Part shown: positions 55,471 to 64,000 of the stretch, in pieces
How positions within the stretch are numbered: position 1 is the stretch's first letter
How the letters are laid out: each line of letters begins with the position of its first letter
Source of the DNA: Rhodothermales bacterium
GTDB taxonomy: Bacteria; Bacteroidota; Rhodothermia; Rhodothermales; UBA10348
NCBI GenBank assembly: GCA_024711125.1
Contig: JANJTM010000025.1
Location: forward strand, 62,001-126,000
Length of the DNA: 64,000 bases
Direction: 5' to 3'
Translations under genes and position numbers: made by a program
Notes under the pieces: model-generated
What the model saw: only the letters and a program-made list of their open reading frames with translations
Told to the model about the DNA's origin: nothing
Databases searched by the model: none

Positions 55471-57102
55471 TCAGTCGGGCTGCATGAAGGGATAGGCGAA
55501 ATGATGCGGGGGCGTGAAGTTCTCCTTGATCGAACGTGCCGATACCCAGCGGACCAGGTTCAGGAACGAACCCGCCTTGTCGTTCGTGCCCGAGGCGCGC
55601 GCGCCGCCGAACGGCTGCTGCCCCACGACGGCACCCGTGGGCTTGTCGTTGATATAGAAGTTGCCGGCGTTGTCGGCGAGGCGATCGGCCGTGTGTACGA
55701 TGGCCGCGCGGTCCTGGGCGAATACCGCCCCCGTCAACGCATAGGGCGACGTGCGGTCGAGCAGGTCGAGGGTTTCCTCGTACTTCGCGTCGTCGTATAC
55801 GTACACCGTGACGACCGGTCCGAAGATCTCCTCGCACATGGTCTGCGACGAGGGGTCGGTCGTGAGCAGCACCGTGGGTTCGATGTAGAACCCTTCGGAG
55901 GCATCGTAGCCCCCGCCGTAGACGACCGAGACCGCCGGATTGGCCTTCGCGCGGTCGATGTAGCCGGTGATGGACTCGAATGCCGCCTGGTCGATGACGG
56001 CGTTCATGAAGTTCGTGAAGTCCTCGACCGGACCCATGCGGACCTGCGAGAGCTGGTCCACCATCAGGTCACGGATCTCCGGCCATTTCGACTTCGGCGC
56101 GTAGACCCGCGACGCCGCCGAGCACTTCTGACCCTGGTACTCGAAACCGCCGCGCACGATGGCGGTCGCCACGGCCTTCGTGTCGCAGCTCGGGTGGGCG
56201 AGGATGAAGTCCTTGCCGCCCGTTTCGCCGACGATCCGGGGGTAGGAGCGGTACCCCGGAAGGTTCGACGCGATGGTCGACCACATGGTCTGGAACGTGC
56301 CCGTTCCGCCCGTGAAATGGAGGCCGGAGAAGTGCGGAGACGCGAAGACGTGCTTGCCCACCTGCGATCCGCGCCCGGGGATCATGTTGATGACTCCCGG
56401 CGGCAGGCCGGCTTCCTCGAGGAGCCGATAGAACCAGTAGGCCGAGAGCAGGGAGGAGGTGGCCGGCTTCCAGACCACCGTATTGCCCATCAGGGCCGGC
56501 GCCGTCGGCAGGTTGCCCTGGATCGAACTGAAGTTGAACGGGGTGACGGCGAATACGAAGCCTTCGAGGGGGCGGTACTGCAGCCGGTTCCAGACCGCGG
56601 GTGACGAGTTGGGCTGATCCGCGTAGATCTGCTCCATGAACGCCACGTTGAACCGGAAGAAATCGACCATCTCGCATGCGGAGTCGATTTCGGCCTGGTA
56701 GGCGTTCTTGCTTTGTCCGAGCATGGTCGACGCGTTGATGCGGTCGCGCCACGGTCCGGCGAGCAGTTCTGCCGCCTTCAGGAAGATCGCGGCGCGATCC
56801 TGCCAGTGCATCGCCGCCCAGGCGCGACGGGCGTCGACCGCAGCCCGGATCGAGTCCTTGATGTCCTCCTCGCGCACGAGGTGGGCCGTGCCCAGCTCCC
56901 GCGCGTGTTCGTGCGGGGCGCGCACGCTGAACGTGGACCCGGTAAGCACCGCCCGTCCGCCGACGAACGCAGGGATCTCGACGTGCTCCGCGCGCATGCG
57001 CGCCAGTTCCGCTTGGAGGGAAGACCGCTCGGGCGTTCCCGGGGCGTACGAACGGACCGGTTCGTTTATCGGAGGGGGGACGTGGGCGATCAGGTTGTTC
57101 AT
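55471..57102 (-). CDS. pruA: L-glutamate gamma-semialdehyde (1-pyrroline-5-carboxylate) dehydrogenase
   Basis: 543 residues from ATG 57102. ALDH superfamily, RocA/PruA group: FAVTPFNFSSIQGNLPTAPALMGNTVVWKPAT, LHFTGGTGTFQTMW, catalytic Glu in IVGETGGKDF, and catalytic Cys in FEYQGQKCSAASRVY. It also has EEIFGPVVTVYVYDD and PTGAVVGQQPFGGARASGTNDKAG. It oxidises the proline-degradation intermediate to glutamate with NAD+. This fits the proline-peptide peptidases elsewhere in the window. No proline dehydrogenase is seen here. Confidence 0.95.
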   Translation of the reverse strand: MNNLIAHVPPPINEPVRSYAPGTPERSSLQAELARMRAEHVEIPAFVGGRAVLTGSTFSVRAPHEHARELGTAHLVREEDIKDSIRAAVDARRAWAAMHWQDRAAIFLKAAELLAGPWRDRINASTMLGQSKNAYQAEIDSACEMVDFFRFNVAFMEQIYADQPNSSPAVWNRLQYRPLEGFVFAVTPFNFSSIQGNLPTAPALMGNTVVWKPATSSLLSAYWFYRLLEEAGLPPGVINMIPGRGSQVGKHVFASPHFSGLHFTGGTGTFQTMWSTIASNLPGYRSYPRIVGETGGKDFILAHPSCDTKAVATAIVRGGFEYQGQKCSAASRVYAPKSKWPEIRDLMVDQLSQVRMGPVEDFTNFMNAVIDQAAFESITGYIDRAKANPAVSVVYGGGYDASEGFYIEPTVLLTTDPSSQTMCEEIFGPVVTVYVYDDAKYEETLDLLDRTSPYALTGAVFAQDRAAIVHTADRLADNAGNFYINDKPTGAVVGQQPFGGARASGTNDKAGSFLNLVRWVSARSIKENFTPPHHFAYPFMQPD

Positions 57103-57449
57103 GGCTCGTCGACGGCGAATGGATGACCCAACTTCGGGTGCGAGGGCCATGCACGCATTGCGTTCGACAAAAGTTCGCCGCGGGAAGCGGCAGGAATTTC
57201 CGTGTCGAGCGACGGCCTTTCCTGATCCCACGCTGCTCGCATGGCCGCGGTCGACGGGTTATGAACCGCGAAATCGGGTCGATACGAGGGATTGGAAGCA
57301 GTCCTGGGTACCCGGAACGGCCGTCGACGGCCACTCCAGCGCTCGGGCACGCTTCTGGTTGAGCGGTGGTCCGGGTCGAATCGCCCAGGCGAGGAGACCG
57401 ACCGATCCCCGATCGGCCGCTTGAATACGCGACAAACCGAGAAGTCGTA
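57103..57449. other. intergenic region between pruA and the giant repeat gene
   Basis: 347 bp between two divergent genes; it should hold promoters for both. I see no convincing -35/-10 pairs, no strong palindromes and no RNA gene. GAGAAG a few bases before ATG 57450 may serve as the ribosome-binding site of the giant gene. Confidence 0.4.
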
Positions 57450-60400
57450 ATGAATCCCTCCAACGGCAGGATCGAATCCGATCCCCAGGAATCCCGCGGC
57501 GGACCGCCCCTGGCGGCCTCCGACGGCACTGATGCCTCCCGCCTCGCCGCGGCAAAGGAAGCGGCGAAGAAGAAACTGCTCCGCATGGTCGTCCAACAGG
57601 CGACCGAGGAGCTCGGTGACGCCGACGCCATCGTCGAGCAGGCCTTCTCCGAGGGCCTGGTCAGCGAGACGCTGATCGAAGGGCTCCGGCAGAGCGTCCG
57701 CGCGCGCATGACTGCACGCCTGGTTCGCCAGGTCGCCGAGACGGACGGCCAGGTGCTGGCCGCCGAGGCGGCTGCCGCCATGGCCGAGGCGCCGGAAATC
57801 CGTTCGGCGGTCGAGTCGGTCGAGCGCAGGCTCGCCGGCGCCATCGCCGCCAAGGCCCTCGAAGGCATGGAGGACGAAGCGGTCGTGGCCGAGCGCATCG
57901 CCGAGGAGATCGCCCGGGCCAACGAGGCCGCGGTCGGGGCGCTGGCCGACGACGTGCGCGGCATGGTGATGCAGACCATCACCGACCGTGCCTGGGCGTC
58001 GGCCGTGGATCCGGAAGAATTGGTGCGGCTGGCCGAGGGTCGGGTCAATCCGGACGATCCGACGATCGCCGAAGCCACCGGGATCCTCGCGGAACGCGCG
58101 GCCGAGGCCGCGGCAGCGACCGCATTGGATGCGGTCAAGCAGCGTATCGCGGACTCCATCGCCACCACCGTGCAATCGGACGAGTTCGTCGAATCGACCG
58201 TGTCGCGGGTCGAGATCGATCCGGAAGTCGTCGGGCGAGCGACCGAACGCATTCGCGCGACGGCCGTCGCCGAAGTCACGGATCGGGTCAGGTCGTCGCT
58301 GGACGCCGAGTCCATGGCGGCGGACCTGGTACCGGCTGCGGTCGCGCAGATCGAATCGGGCGTGATGGAGAAGGTCGTTGCGCAGGTGCGCGAGAGCGGC
58401 GTGGAAGCCCGCGTGGCCGAGGCCGTGCACGCTGCCACGATCGAGGCCGTGCGCAGTCGAGTCCTGGAATCGCTCGAGGCGTCTGCCGTTGCGACCGACA
58501 TGGTACCCGAAACGGTTTCGGTCATCGAGTCCACGGTGCTTGCGCTCGTAACCGACGCCATCCGTGAGTCTTCGATCATCGAACGCGTCACCGAGCAGGT
58601 GAAGGAGACGGTGTGTGACCGCATCACCGACGCCGTCTTCGACGCGGAAACGCTCATGCAGCGTGTCGAAGCACGCCTTGCCGACGAGCCGTCCCGCCTG
58701 CAGCATGCCGCCGAGCGCGCGCGCGCCGAGTTTGCCGTCCAATTGACCGAAGACCTCATCGCGGCGGTCACCGCAGACGAGGCGATCGACTCGCTGACCG
58801 ACCAGGCCGTCGCCGAAGTCCGGGTCCAGGTGGCGCAGGACGTCTCCAGGCGCGTGCTGGCAACGAGCGCAGACGAACTGGCCGCCGGCGCCGTCGCTCA
58901 TTTCGACGCTGACAGCGAACAGGTGCTCGCTTCGGTCGGCCTTGCCCGCCTCGAGTTGCTCCGCCATATCGCATCGCGGGCCGAGTCCTCGCTGGAGGAC
59001 GCGGATGGAGCCGCCCGGCAGGCGCTCGCCTCCTTCGACTTCAACGCCAAGGTCGTTTCGGCGGCTGCGGACGCCCTTCGGACGGAGGTGATCGCCTCGG
59101 TGGCTCACCAGGTCGCGGCCGATATCGCGACCGAGGGTGTGCACGCGTCGGACGACCGGGTCATCGGCGTCATCGACGCCGGCCGAGCGGGCCTCTCAGC
59201 GGCACTGTACGATCGCATCCTCGCCGCAGTCACCGACGCCGAGGCGACCGACATGCTGCGCAGGTCGGTAGTCTCCGATCCCGCCGTGGCCGATCTCGTG
59301 GAAGCGGCTCGCGCCGACGCCTGGAAGACCTTGTCCTCGCGCGTCGCATCCAGGCTGCTTTCCGCGTCGTCGGAAGAGCTGGCCGGCGCTGCCGCGGAAC
59401 AGGTCGAGGCCGAAGCGTCCCTCATCGAGGCGTCGTCCGAGGCGCTGCGTCTGCGGGTACTCGAGCGGGTAGCCGACCGCGCGGTCGCGTCGCTGTCCGA
59501 CGCTGACCAGGCTGCCGAGGCGTCTGCCGCGTTCGTTCCGGCCGACGCGAAGGTGATCACCGACGCCGCCGCCGCCCTGCGCGGCAGGCTCACGGCCCAG
59601 GTCGCGGAGCGCGTACTCGCGGAACTCGAGGCCGAAGGCATTCCGACCGACGATCCCCGCATGGAGGCCGCGACGCAGTCCGTGCGTACGCTGGTCTCCG
59701 GGTTCCTCTACGCCCAGGCCATGAAGGTGGCCTCGAGCGCCAAGGAGCGCGACCGCGTGGCGCGCGAGGTGGCCCGCGAGGTCCACGAGCTGCTGCTCAC
59801 CGATACCCTGGAGGCTCTTGCCGGGCGCACGGCCGAAGAACTGGCCGCCGAAGCGCACGGACGCATCGAATCGCTCGATCCGCTGATCGCGGAGGCGAAG
59901 AATCGGCTGGCGGATCGGATTACCGCCGAGCTGGCTGCGTCGGCCCGTCAGGCCGTTTCGGCCGACGGCATCGATCTGTCGCATCCGGCGGTGCGGGAAT
60001 CCGTGGCCCACATCGAGCGCGAGGCCCTGGAGTCGATCCGGGAGCGAGCGCTGGAGAGCGTGCGGGGTTCGGACGCCCGCGGGCAAGTGGCGTCGCAGGT
60101 TGCTGCGGCCGTGCACGAGATCGTGACCTCGGATGCGCTGAAGGCGATCCTGGCACGCAACCCGATAGAAATGGCGCAGGCCGTGGCCGCGCAGATCTCG
60201 GGCGACGAGCCGGTCATCGGCCAGGCCGTCGAATCGGTCCTCGCCTCGCTGCAGGCAGACATCGCGCGGTCGGCCGAGCGGCGTCTCGTCGACGAGGTCG
60301 GGACGCACGACGCGGCGCGAGCCATCGTGGAAGCGGGATCCGGTCCCGTGACCGAGTTCATCCAGGCCGTCGCCGACTCGCTGCGTTCGATCGCGGCCGA

Positions 60401-63119
60401 CCGCGCGGTCGAAAGCGTCACGTCGCAGGCCGTGGTCGAGGAACTGGCGCTCGCCGGTTCGCACCTGCTGCACGAACGACTCGTCCTTCGGATCGCCGAG
60501 AAGACGGCCGCCGAGACCCCGGACAGCCTTGCGTCCGAAGCGGATCGCATCGTTGCCGCCTCCCCGGCGGCATCGGAGGCTGCCGAGCTGCTGCATGCCC
60601 GCCTCGTCGAGCGCATCGCGACCGACGCCCTCGGGCAATTGGGCAGCGTCGCCGCCGCGTCGGAGAAGGCGAGGATCGTCGCCGAAAGCGAACGGGAGAC
60701 GCTGGAGGATGCCGTGAATACGCTGCACGATTTCCTCGCGGCCCGCGTGGGAGAGGAGGTCACCCGCCGTATCCGCTCCACCGACGGACTGGCCGAAGCG
60801 GCCGCGTCCTTCGTCGATCCCGACGATCCGGCGGTGGGCAAGGCGGCAGACGAAGTCGCCCGCGATCTGGGACGCCTGGTGGCGCTCCGTGCCGTGGAAC
60901 GCGTCACCGACTCGTCCACCCGCGAAGAACTCGTAGCCGAGGCCGACGCGGCCTGCGCCGCGGAGCTCTCGACGGCCGTGGAAGACGGCGAGAAGCGGTT
61001 GATGGACCGTTTGGTCGGCCGCATCGCGCAGCGCTTCACCGACGCCGGTGATACGGCCCGGCGCGCGCTCGAGCGACTGGGCTCGGACCACGCACCGCTG
61101 ATCGCGGCGCAGGAGGTGCTCAAGGAGCTGGTTCTCGAGGATCTCTCCCGCAAGGCCACGCTCCTGCTGCTCGACGCCGCGCAGGCGGCAGATCGTGCGT
61201 TCTCGCGCATCGATCTGGACGACCCTCGTTTCGCGAGGGCCCAGGAGGCGCTGCGTCAGCGCATCGTGGAAGCGGTGGCCGAACGGTCGCTGACGGCCCT
61301 CGAGGATCATGAGGCGGCTGCCGGCATGGTGCGCGCCCGGATCCACGACGATCACGAGAACGTGGTGGGTACCGCGGCGCTGGTCCGCGACATGCTGCTC
61401 GACGACATCGCACGCCGCTCCGAGGCGTCGCTCGCCGACACCCGTACGGTGGCCCGCCTGTCGCGGCAGCGTGTACCCGAGGAGAGCCTGAACCTGGCCT
61501 CCGCACAGAACGCCCTGCGCGACATGCTGCTCGACGACGTCGTTCGCCTGACGACGAAGGCCTTCGAGGATGCCGAATCGGTCGCCGAGCAGGCGGCCGG
61601 TCGAGTGGACCCCGAAGGAGACGTGTTGCTGCGCGCACGATCGGCCTTCAAGGAACGCATCCTCATGAACGTGCTGGGCGAAGCCATCCGGGAAATCTCG
61701 GGTGCGTTCGGAAGCGGTCGCGTGGACGCGCAGCAGGCGGTCTTCCAGCAGGCCATGCACGCCATGGCAAGGCAGGCGTCCCCGGGACCCGATCGCTCGC
61801 CGGCGCCGCCCACGCGCGCTGCGGCCGAGGAACCGGTCCCTTTCGTTTCGGCGCCTGAGGCCGGCGGTACACCGTCGGGCGCCGAGCATCCGGACGCGGC
61901 ACCCTCGCCCGCATCCGGGAACCGTACCGCTCCGTCGGCTCCGGCTCCGCAGGACGCCTGGGTTCGTCTCAGCGATTTCGACGCCGCCGTTTCCGAGGCG
62001 CGGCCTGAAGGCCCGGTCGAGACGGGAGCCGCGTCGTGGATCGACGAGGGCCCGGGGATCCCCGAACCTCCGGTCATCGTGACGGAGTTCGTGGAACACG
62101 AATTCGACGCCGAAGAAACCGAAGACGACGATACGTTCGATTTCGGTTGGGCCGGATCGGCCGCCGACGGCGACGGCTCTACCCGGTCGGTCGAGGTCGG
62201 TACCGTCCCCATCGATTTCCTGCCGGGCGACGCCATGGGCGACGGACTCTACTTCGAGGACGAGGCCGAGCTCGGCACCGCGGCCGACGACGGTGCGCTT
62301 CCGACGTACGTCTATGGTTTCACCCAGGCCGACGGGACCGGGATGCCGGCCGCGGTCGAAGGGCAGTCGATGGATCCGGACTTCGGACTGCGATTCGTCA
62401 CGGTGCGCTCGGTTCGGGCCATCGTCTCGGCCGTGCCGGCAGAGGACTTCTCGCCGGAAGCGTTGCGCGAGCGGTCGAAGGACACCGCCTGGTTGCGGGA
62501 GCGCATAAGGACGCATGCCCGGGTACTGGACGCGTTCAAGACCACGACCACGGTCGTACCGCTCCGCTTCGGTGCCGTGTTCGAGAACGAGGCCGACGTC
62601 GCCGCGATGCTCGAAGGACGTCACGACGAGCTGTCCGCTTCCGTCGATCGGCTGCGCGGAAAGATGGAATGGGGTGTGCGCGCGGTGCGCAACCTGGACC
62701 GTTTGCGCTCGCGCATCCTCGAAGGCGAGCGCGCGGTCGACGAATCGCTCGGATCGCTTTCGAGCGGGGTCGCCCAGTTCGTGAGGGACGAGTTGTCCCG
62801 CGCCGCCGACCTCGGGTCGGATGCGCTCGCCGATACGATCACCCGGCACTGCCTCTCGCGCGCAGACGAACACCTTCGCCGGTGGGCTGCCGATGCCGTG
62901 GAAAAGGCGATCGTTCCCGGCAAGGCAGACGTCATCCTGAACCGGGCGTACCTGGTGGACCAGGCGACCGTGTCTGCCTTCCGCGACGAGATTGCCCGCC
63001 TCTCGGCCGAGTTCGGCTCCCTCGGGATCACGTTCGAGCTGACGGGTCCGTGGCCCGCCTTCCACTTCAGCGGAATAGACGACAGCGATCTGGCCGGAAC
63101 CGTTCCGGCCCAAGGATAG
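57450..63119 (+). CDS. giant alpha-helical repeat protein with C-terminal GvpL/GvpF domain
   Basis: 1889 residues from ATG 57450; an upstream in-frame start at 57366 would add non-repetitive sequence. There is no signal peptide. Residues about 20-1415 are Ala/Glu/Asp/Arg/Val-rich and almost free of Cys, Trp and aromatics. They form degenerate helical repeats of the type L-x-D-A-x-x-A-x-x-A, D-D/P-x, A-x-x-A-L-R-x-x-I-x-x-x-V-A. Residues about 1430-1610 are a Pro- then Asp/Glu-rich linker. Residues 1617-1889 match the GvpL/GvpF gas-vesicle fold: YVYGFTQADG, VPLRFGAVFENEADVAAML, KMEWGVRAV, NRAYLVDQATVSAFRDEIARLS, ITFELTGPWPAFHF. GvpF/L proteins contact the GvpA shell during vesicle assembly. 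No GvpA or other gvp gene is in the window, so the partner is unknown. Confidence 0.85.
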   Translation: MNPSNGRIESDPQESRGGPPLAASDGTDASRLAAAKEAAKKKLLRMVVQQATEELGDADAIVEQAFSEGLVSETLIEGLRQSVRARMTARLVRQVAETDGQVLAAEAAAAMAEAPEIRSAVESVERRLAGAIAAKALEGMEDEAVVAERIAEEIARANEAAVGALADDVRGMVMQTITDRAWASAVDPEELVRLAEGRVNPDDPTIAEATGILAERAAEAAAATALDAVKQRIADSIATTVQSDEFVESTVSRVEIDPEVVGRATERIRATAVAEVTDRVRSSLDAESMAADLVPAAVAQIESGVMEKVVAQVRESGVEARVAEAVHAATIEAVRSRVLESLEASAVATDMVPETVSVIESTVLALVTDAIRESSIIERVTEQVKETVCDRITDAVFDAETLMQRVEARLADEPSRLQHAAERARAEFAVQLTEDLIAAVTADEAIDSLTDQAVAEVRVQVAQDVSRRVLATSADELAAGAVAHFDADSEQVLASVGLARLELLRHIASRAESSLEDADGAARQALASFDFNAKVVSAAADALRTEVIASVAHQVAADIATEGVHASDDRVIGVIDAGRAGLSAALYDRILAAVTDAEATDMLRRSVVSDPAVADLVEAARADAWKTLSSRVASRLLSASSEELAGAAAEQVEAEASLIEASSEALRLRVLERVADRAVASLSDADQAAEASAAFVPADAKVITDAAAALRGRLTAQVAERVLAELEAEGIPTDDPRMEAATQSVRTLVSGFLYAQAMKVASSAKERDRVAREVAREVHELLLTDTLEALAGRTAEELAAEAHGRIESLDPLIAEAKNRLADRITAELAASARQAVSADGIDLSHPAVRESVAHIEREALESIRERALESVRGSDARGQVASQVAAAVHEIVTSDALKAILARNPIEMAQAVAAQISGDEPVIGQAVESVLASLQADIARSAERRLVDEVGTHDAARAIVEAGSGPVTEFIQAVADSLRSIAADRAVESVTSQAVVEELALAGSHLLHERLVLRIAEKTAAETPDSLASEADRIVAASPAASEAAELLHARLVERIATDALGQLGSVAAASEKARIVAESERETLEDAVNTLHDFLAARVGEEVTRRIRSTDGLAEAAASFVDPDDPAVGKAADEVARDLGRLVALRAVERVTDSSTREELVAEADAACAAELSTAVEDGEKRLMDRLVGRIAQRFTDAGDTARRALERLGSDHAPLIAAQEVLKELVLEDLSRKATLLLLDAAQAADRAFSRIDLDDPRFARAQEALRQRIVEAVAERSLTALEDHEAAAGMVRARIHDDHENVVGTAALVRDMLLDDIARRSEASLADTRTVARLSRQRVPEESLNLASAQNALRDMLLDDVVRLTTKAFEDAESVAEQAAGRVDPEGDVLLRARSAFKERILMNVLGEAIREISGAFGSGRVDAQQAVFQQAMHAMARQASPGPDRSPAPPTRAAAEEPVPFVSAPEAGGTPSGAEHPDAAPSPASGNRTAPSAPAPQDAWVRLSDFDAAVSEARPEGPVETGAASWIDEGPGIPEPPVIVTEFVEHEFDAEETEDDDTFDFGWAGSAADGDGSTRSVEVGTVPIDFLPGDAMGDGLYFEDEAELGTAADDGALPTYVYGFTQADGTGMPAAVEGQSMDPDFGLRFVTVRSVRAIVSAVPAEDFSPEALRERSKDTAWLRERIRTHARVLDAFKTTTTVVPLRFGAVFENEADVAAMLEGRHDELSASVDRLRGKMEWGVRAVRNLDRLRSRILEGERAVDESLGSLSSGVAQFVRDELSRAADLGSDALADTITRHCLSRADEHLRRWAADAVEKAIVPGKADVILNRAYLVDQATVSAFRDEIARLSAEFGSLGITFELTGPWPAFHFSGIDDSDLAGTVPAQG
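61164..61691 (+). repeat. four tandem 44-residue (132-bp) coding repeats
   Basis: The clearest part of the repeat region encodes four consecutive 44-residue units at residues 1239-1282, 1283-1326, 1327-1370 and 1371-1414, without gaps. Shared pattern: L-x-D/E-x-x-x-x-A at positions 2-9, R-I/V near 15-16, D/E-x near 18-20, A-x-x-A/x-L/V/F-R/K at 26-31, and I/L-x-x-x-V/I-A/V at 34-39. Units elsewhere (for example the one starting SLEDADGAARQ) keep the same length, while others have insertions. Confidence 0.8.
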
Positions 63120-63144
63120 CCGTTCATACGGCTTCTCGGGGAAG

Positions 63145-63184
63145 CGCCCTCCGGGTCCGTTGGATCCGGGGGGCGTTTTCTTTG
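63145..63184 (+). terminator. rho-independent terminator of the giant repeat gene
   Basis: CGCCCTCCGG (63145-63154) pairs with CCGGGGGGCG (63166-63175) with one G-T wobble, followed by TTTTCTTT. It lies 26 nt after the stop codon, so the giant gene is probably the last gene of its transcript. Confidence 0.88.
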
Positions 63185-63216
63185 TACGCCCTTCGCTTCA
63201 CCGTCCCCCTGGTCCC

Positions 63217-64000
63217 GTGCGATTCCTGGTTCTCGAGCGATTTCTCGCGGCGCGCTACCTCGCCGGGGCGCAGGGGCGTCCGGAAGGTCGGCGATTCCTG
63301 CGTTTCGTGACGGTGGTCTCGATCGCCGGGGTGGCCGTCGGGGTCGCATCGCTGGTACTCGCGCTCGCCATCGTCCGGGGATTCAGCGGAGAGATCGAGC
63401 GAAAGCTGGTCGGGTTCGGTGCCCACGTCCAGGTGGAGAGCCTGCGGGACGCGCCGCTGGACGACTCGGAAGCCCTGCGCGCATCGCTCGAGCAGCGCGC
63501 CGACGTGATCGACGTGGCCCCCGTGGTCCAGGACTTCACGCTGCTCCGCCGTTCGTCCCGGCATATCGAGGGCGTCTCGATCTGGGGTGCGGAACGCGTC
63601 CCGGATTTCGTCGGAGCCAACCTGTCGGCCGGCACGGCCACGCTTGCACCCGCGGCGGACCGTCTCGACGGGATCGTGCTGGGGGCCGCCCTCGCGCGGG
63701 ACCTCGGCGCGTCGCCCGGGGACCGGCTCACGGCGTTTTCTCCGCGCTCCGATGGACGTACCCCCGGTTCCGTATCGGCCCGCTCGTTTCGCGTGGAGGG
63801 GATCTTCGAAACCGATCTTGCCGATTTCGATGCGCTCTACGCGTTCGTGTCGATCGACGCGGCGAGGGGACTGTTCGGCGTGGGGCCCGACCAGGCGACC
63901 CGCCTCGACGTTCGCATCGTCGACCCGTCCGCGGCCGAACCGGTCGCCCGGGACATCGAAGAATCGTTCGGTTTCCCGGTCATGGCAAGGTCCATCTACG
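63217..64000 (+). CDS. LolC/LolE-type ABC transporter permease (partial, runs off the right edge)
   Basis: GTG 63217 opens a frame that continues to the end of the window (261 codons). It begins RFLVLERFLAARYLAGAQGRPEGRRFLRFVTVVSIAGVAVGVASLVLALAIVRGFSGEIERKLVGFGAHVQVE, the standard opening of lipoprotein-releasing permeases: a short cytoplasmic arm, first transmembrane helix, then a MacB-type periplasmic domain (IDVAPVVQDFTLLRRSS, VLGAALARDLGASPGDRL). The FtsX-like membrane part would lie beyond the edge. Partners LolD and LolE are expected downstream. It helps extract lipoproteins from the inner membrane. Confidence 0.85.
   Translation, partial: MRFLVLERFLAARYLAGAQGRPEGRRFLRFVTVVSIAGVAVGVASLVLALAIVRGFSGEIERKLVGFGAHVQVESLRDAPLDDSEALRASLEQRADVIDVAPVVQDFTLLRRSSRHIEGVSIWGAERVPDFVGANLSAGTATLAPAADRLDGIVLGAALARDLGASPGDRLTAFSPRSDGRTPGSVSARSFRVEGIFETDLADFDALYAFVSIDAARGLFGVGPDQATRLDVRIVDPSAAEPVARDIEESFGFPVMARSIY

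Noticed and set aside
59196-63113. 1305-codon open frame on the minus strand, and two others of 681-900 codons at 56.1-59.1 kb
   Set aside because: They lie antisense to the giant repeat gene and pruA. Long open antisense frames are expected opposite GC-rich genes, and the predicted proteins are low-complexity His/Arg/Gly-rich with no domain.

Overview
The window is GC-rich bacterial DNA with strong G/C third-position preference. Two secreted proteins end in type IX secretion (T9SS) type A sorting tails, which points to the Bacteroidota/Rhodothermota side of the tree. With the high GC and the general gene set, Rhodothermales or a relative is the best guess. This is inference; no rRNA is present to settle it. 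Gene density is high, and many neighbours overlap by 4 nt (ATGA or GTGA), implying translational coupling.

Layout. 1-1.1 kb: tail of a MerR-type regulator, a small unknown gene, tRNA-Pro(GGG) with its terminator, and a copied piece of the tRNA 3' end. 1.1-6.5 kb: a T9SS-tailed beta-propeller protein, then divergent secreted dipeptidyl peptidase IV and M24 Xaa-Pro peptidase. 6.7-8.5 kb: a membrane histidine kinase converging on a lone receiver protein. 8.1-19.5 kb: one long minus-strand operon, hypF-C-D-E-A-B then hoxF-U-Y-H, a maturation protease and the receiver. It encodes an NAD-linked bidirectional [NiFe] hydrogenase and its complete cofactor assembly machinery. 19.8-21.7 kb: a 44-residue protein resembling a bare PEP-CTERM tail, and a tripartite HipBST-type toxin-antitoxin operon with inverted-repeat operator candidates. 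21.8-31.4 kb: proline iminopeptidase, tandem palindromic repeats, a Sel1-like protein, two DEAD-box helicases, a beta-galactosidase-like hydrolase, an AI-2E-family permease, a T9SS-tailed amidohydrolase and a SUI1 factor.

31.7-39.9 kb: an eight-gene surface-polysaccharide cluster. It holds a flippase, a glycosyltransferase, a UXS-like epimerase, a UDP-sugar dehydrogenase, an RmlC-like epimerase, a SAF-domain oxidoreductase, an RfbF-like cytidylyltransferase and a PIG-L deacetylase. 39.9-46.9 kb: a serine hydrolase, a small membrane protein, EamA and MFS exporters, and an FG-GAP/choice-of-anchor-B protein. 47-54 kb: structured intergenic DNA, then rodZ-like, ligA, a sodium:solute symporter and a PgpH-like HD phosphodiesterase. 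54-57.1 kb: pruA coupled to a membrane protein and a GntR regulator.

57.4-63.1 kb: the most unusual gene, a protein of about 1889 residues. Some 1400 residues are degenerate alpha-helical repeats (44-residue period where clearest), followed by a Pro/acidic linker and a C-terminal GvpL/GvpF gas-vesicle-type domain. No other gas vesicle gene is visible in the window. The window ends inside a LolC/LolE-type permease gene.
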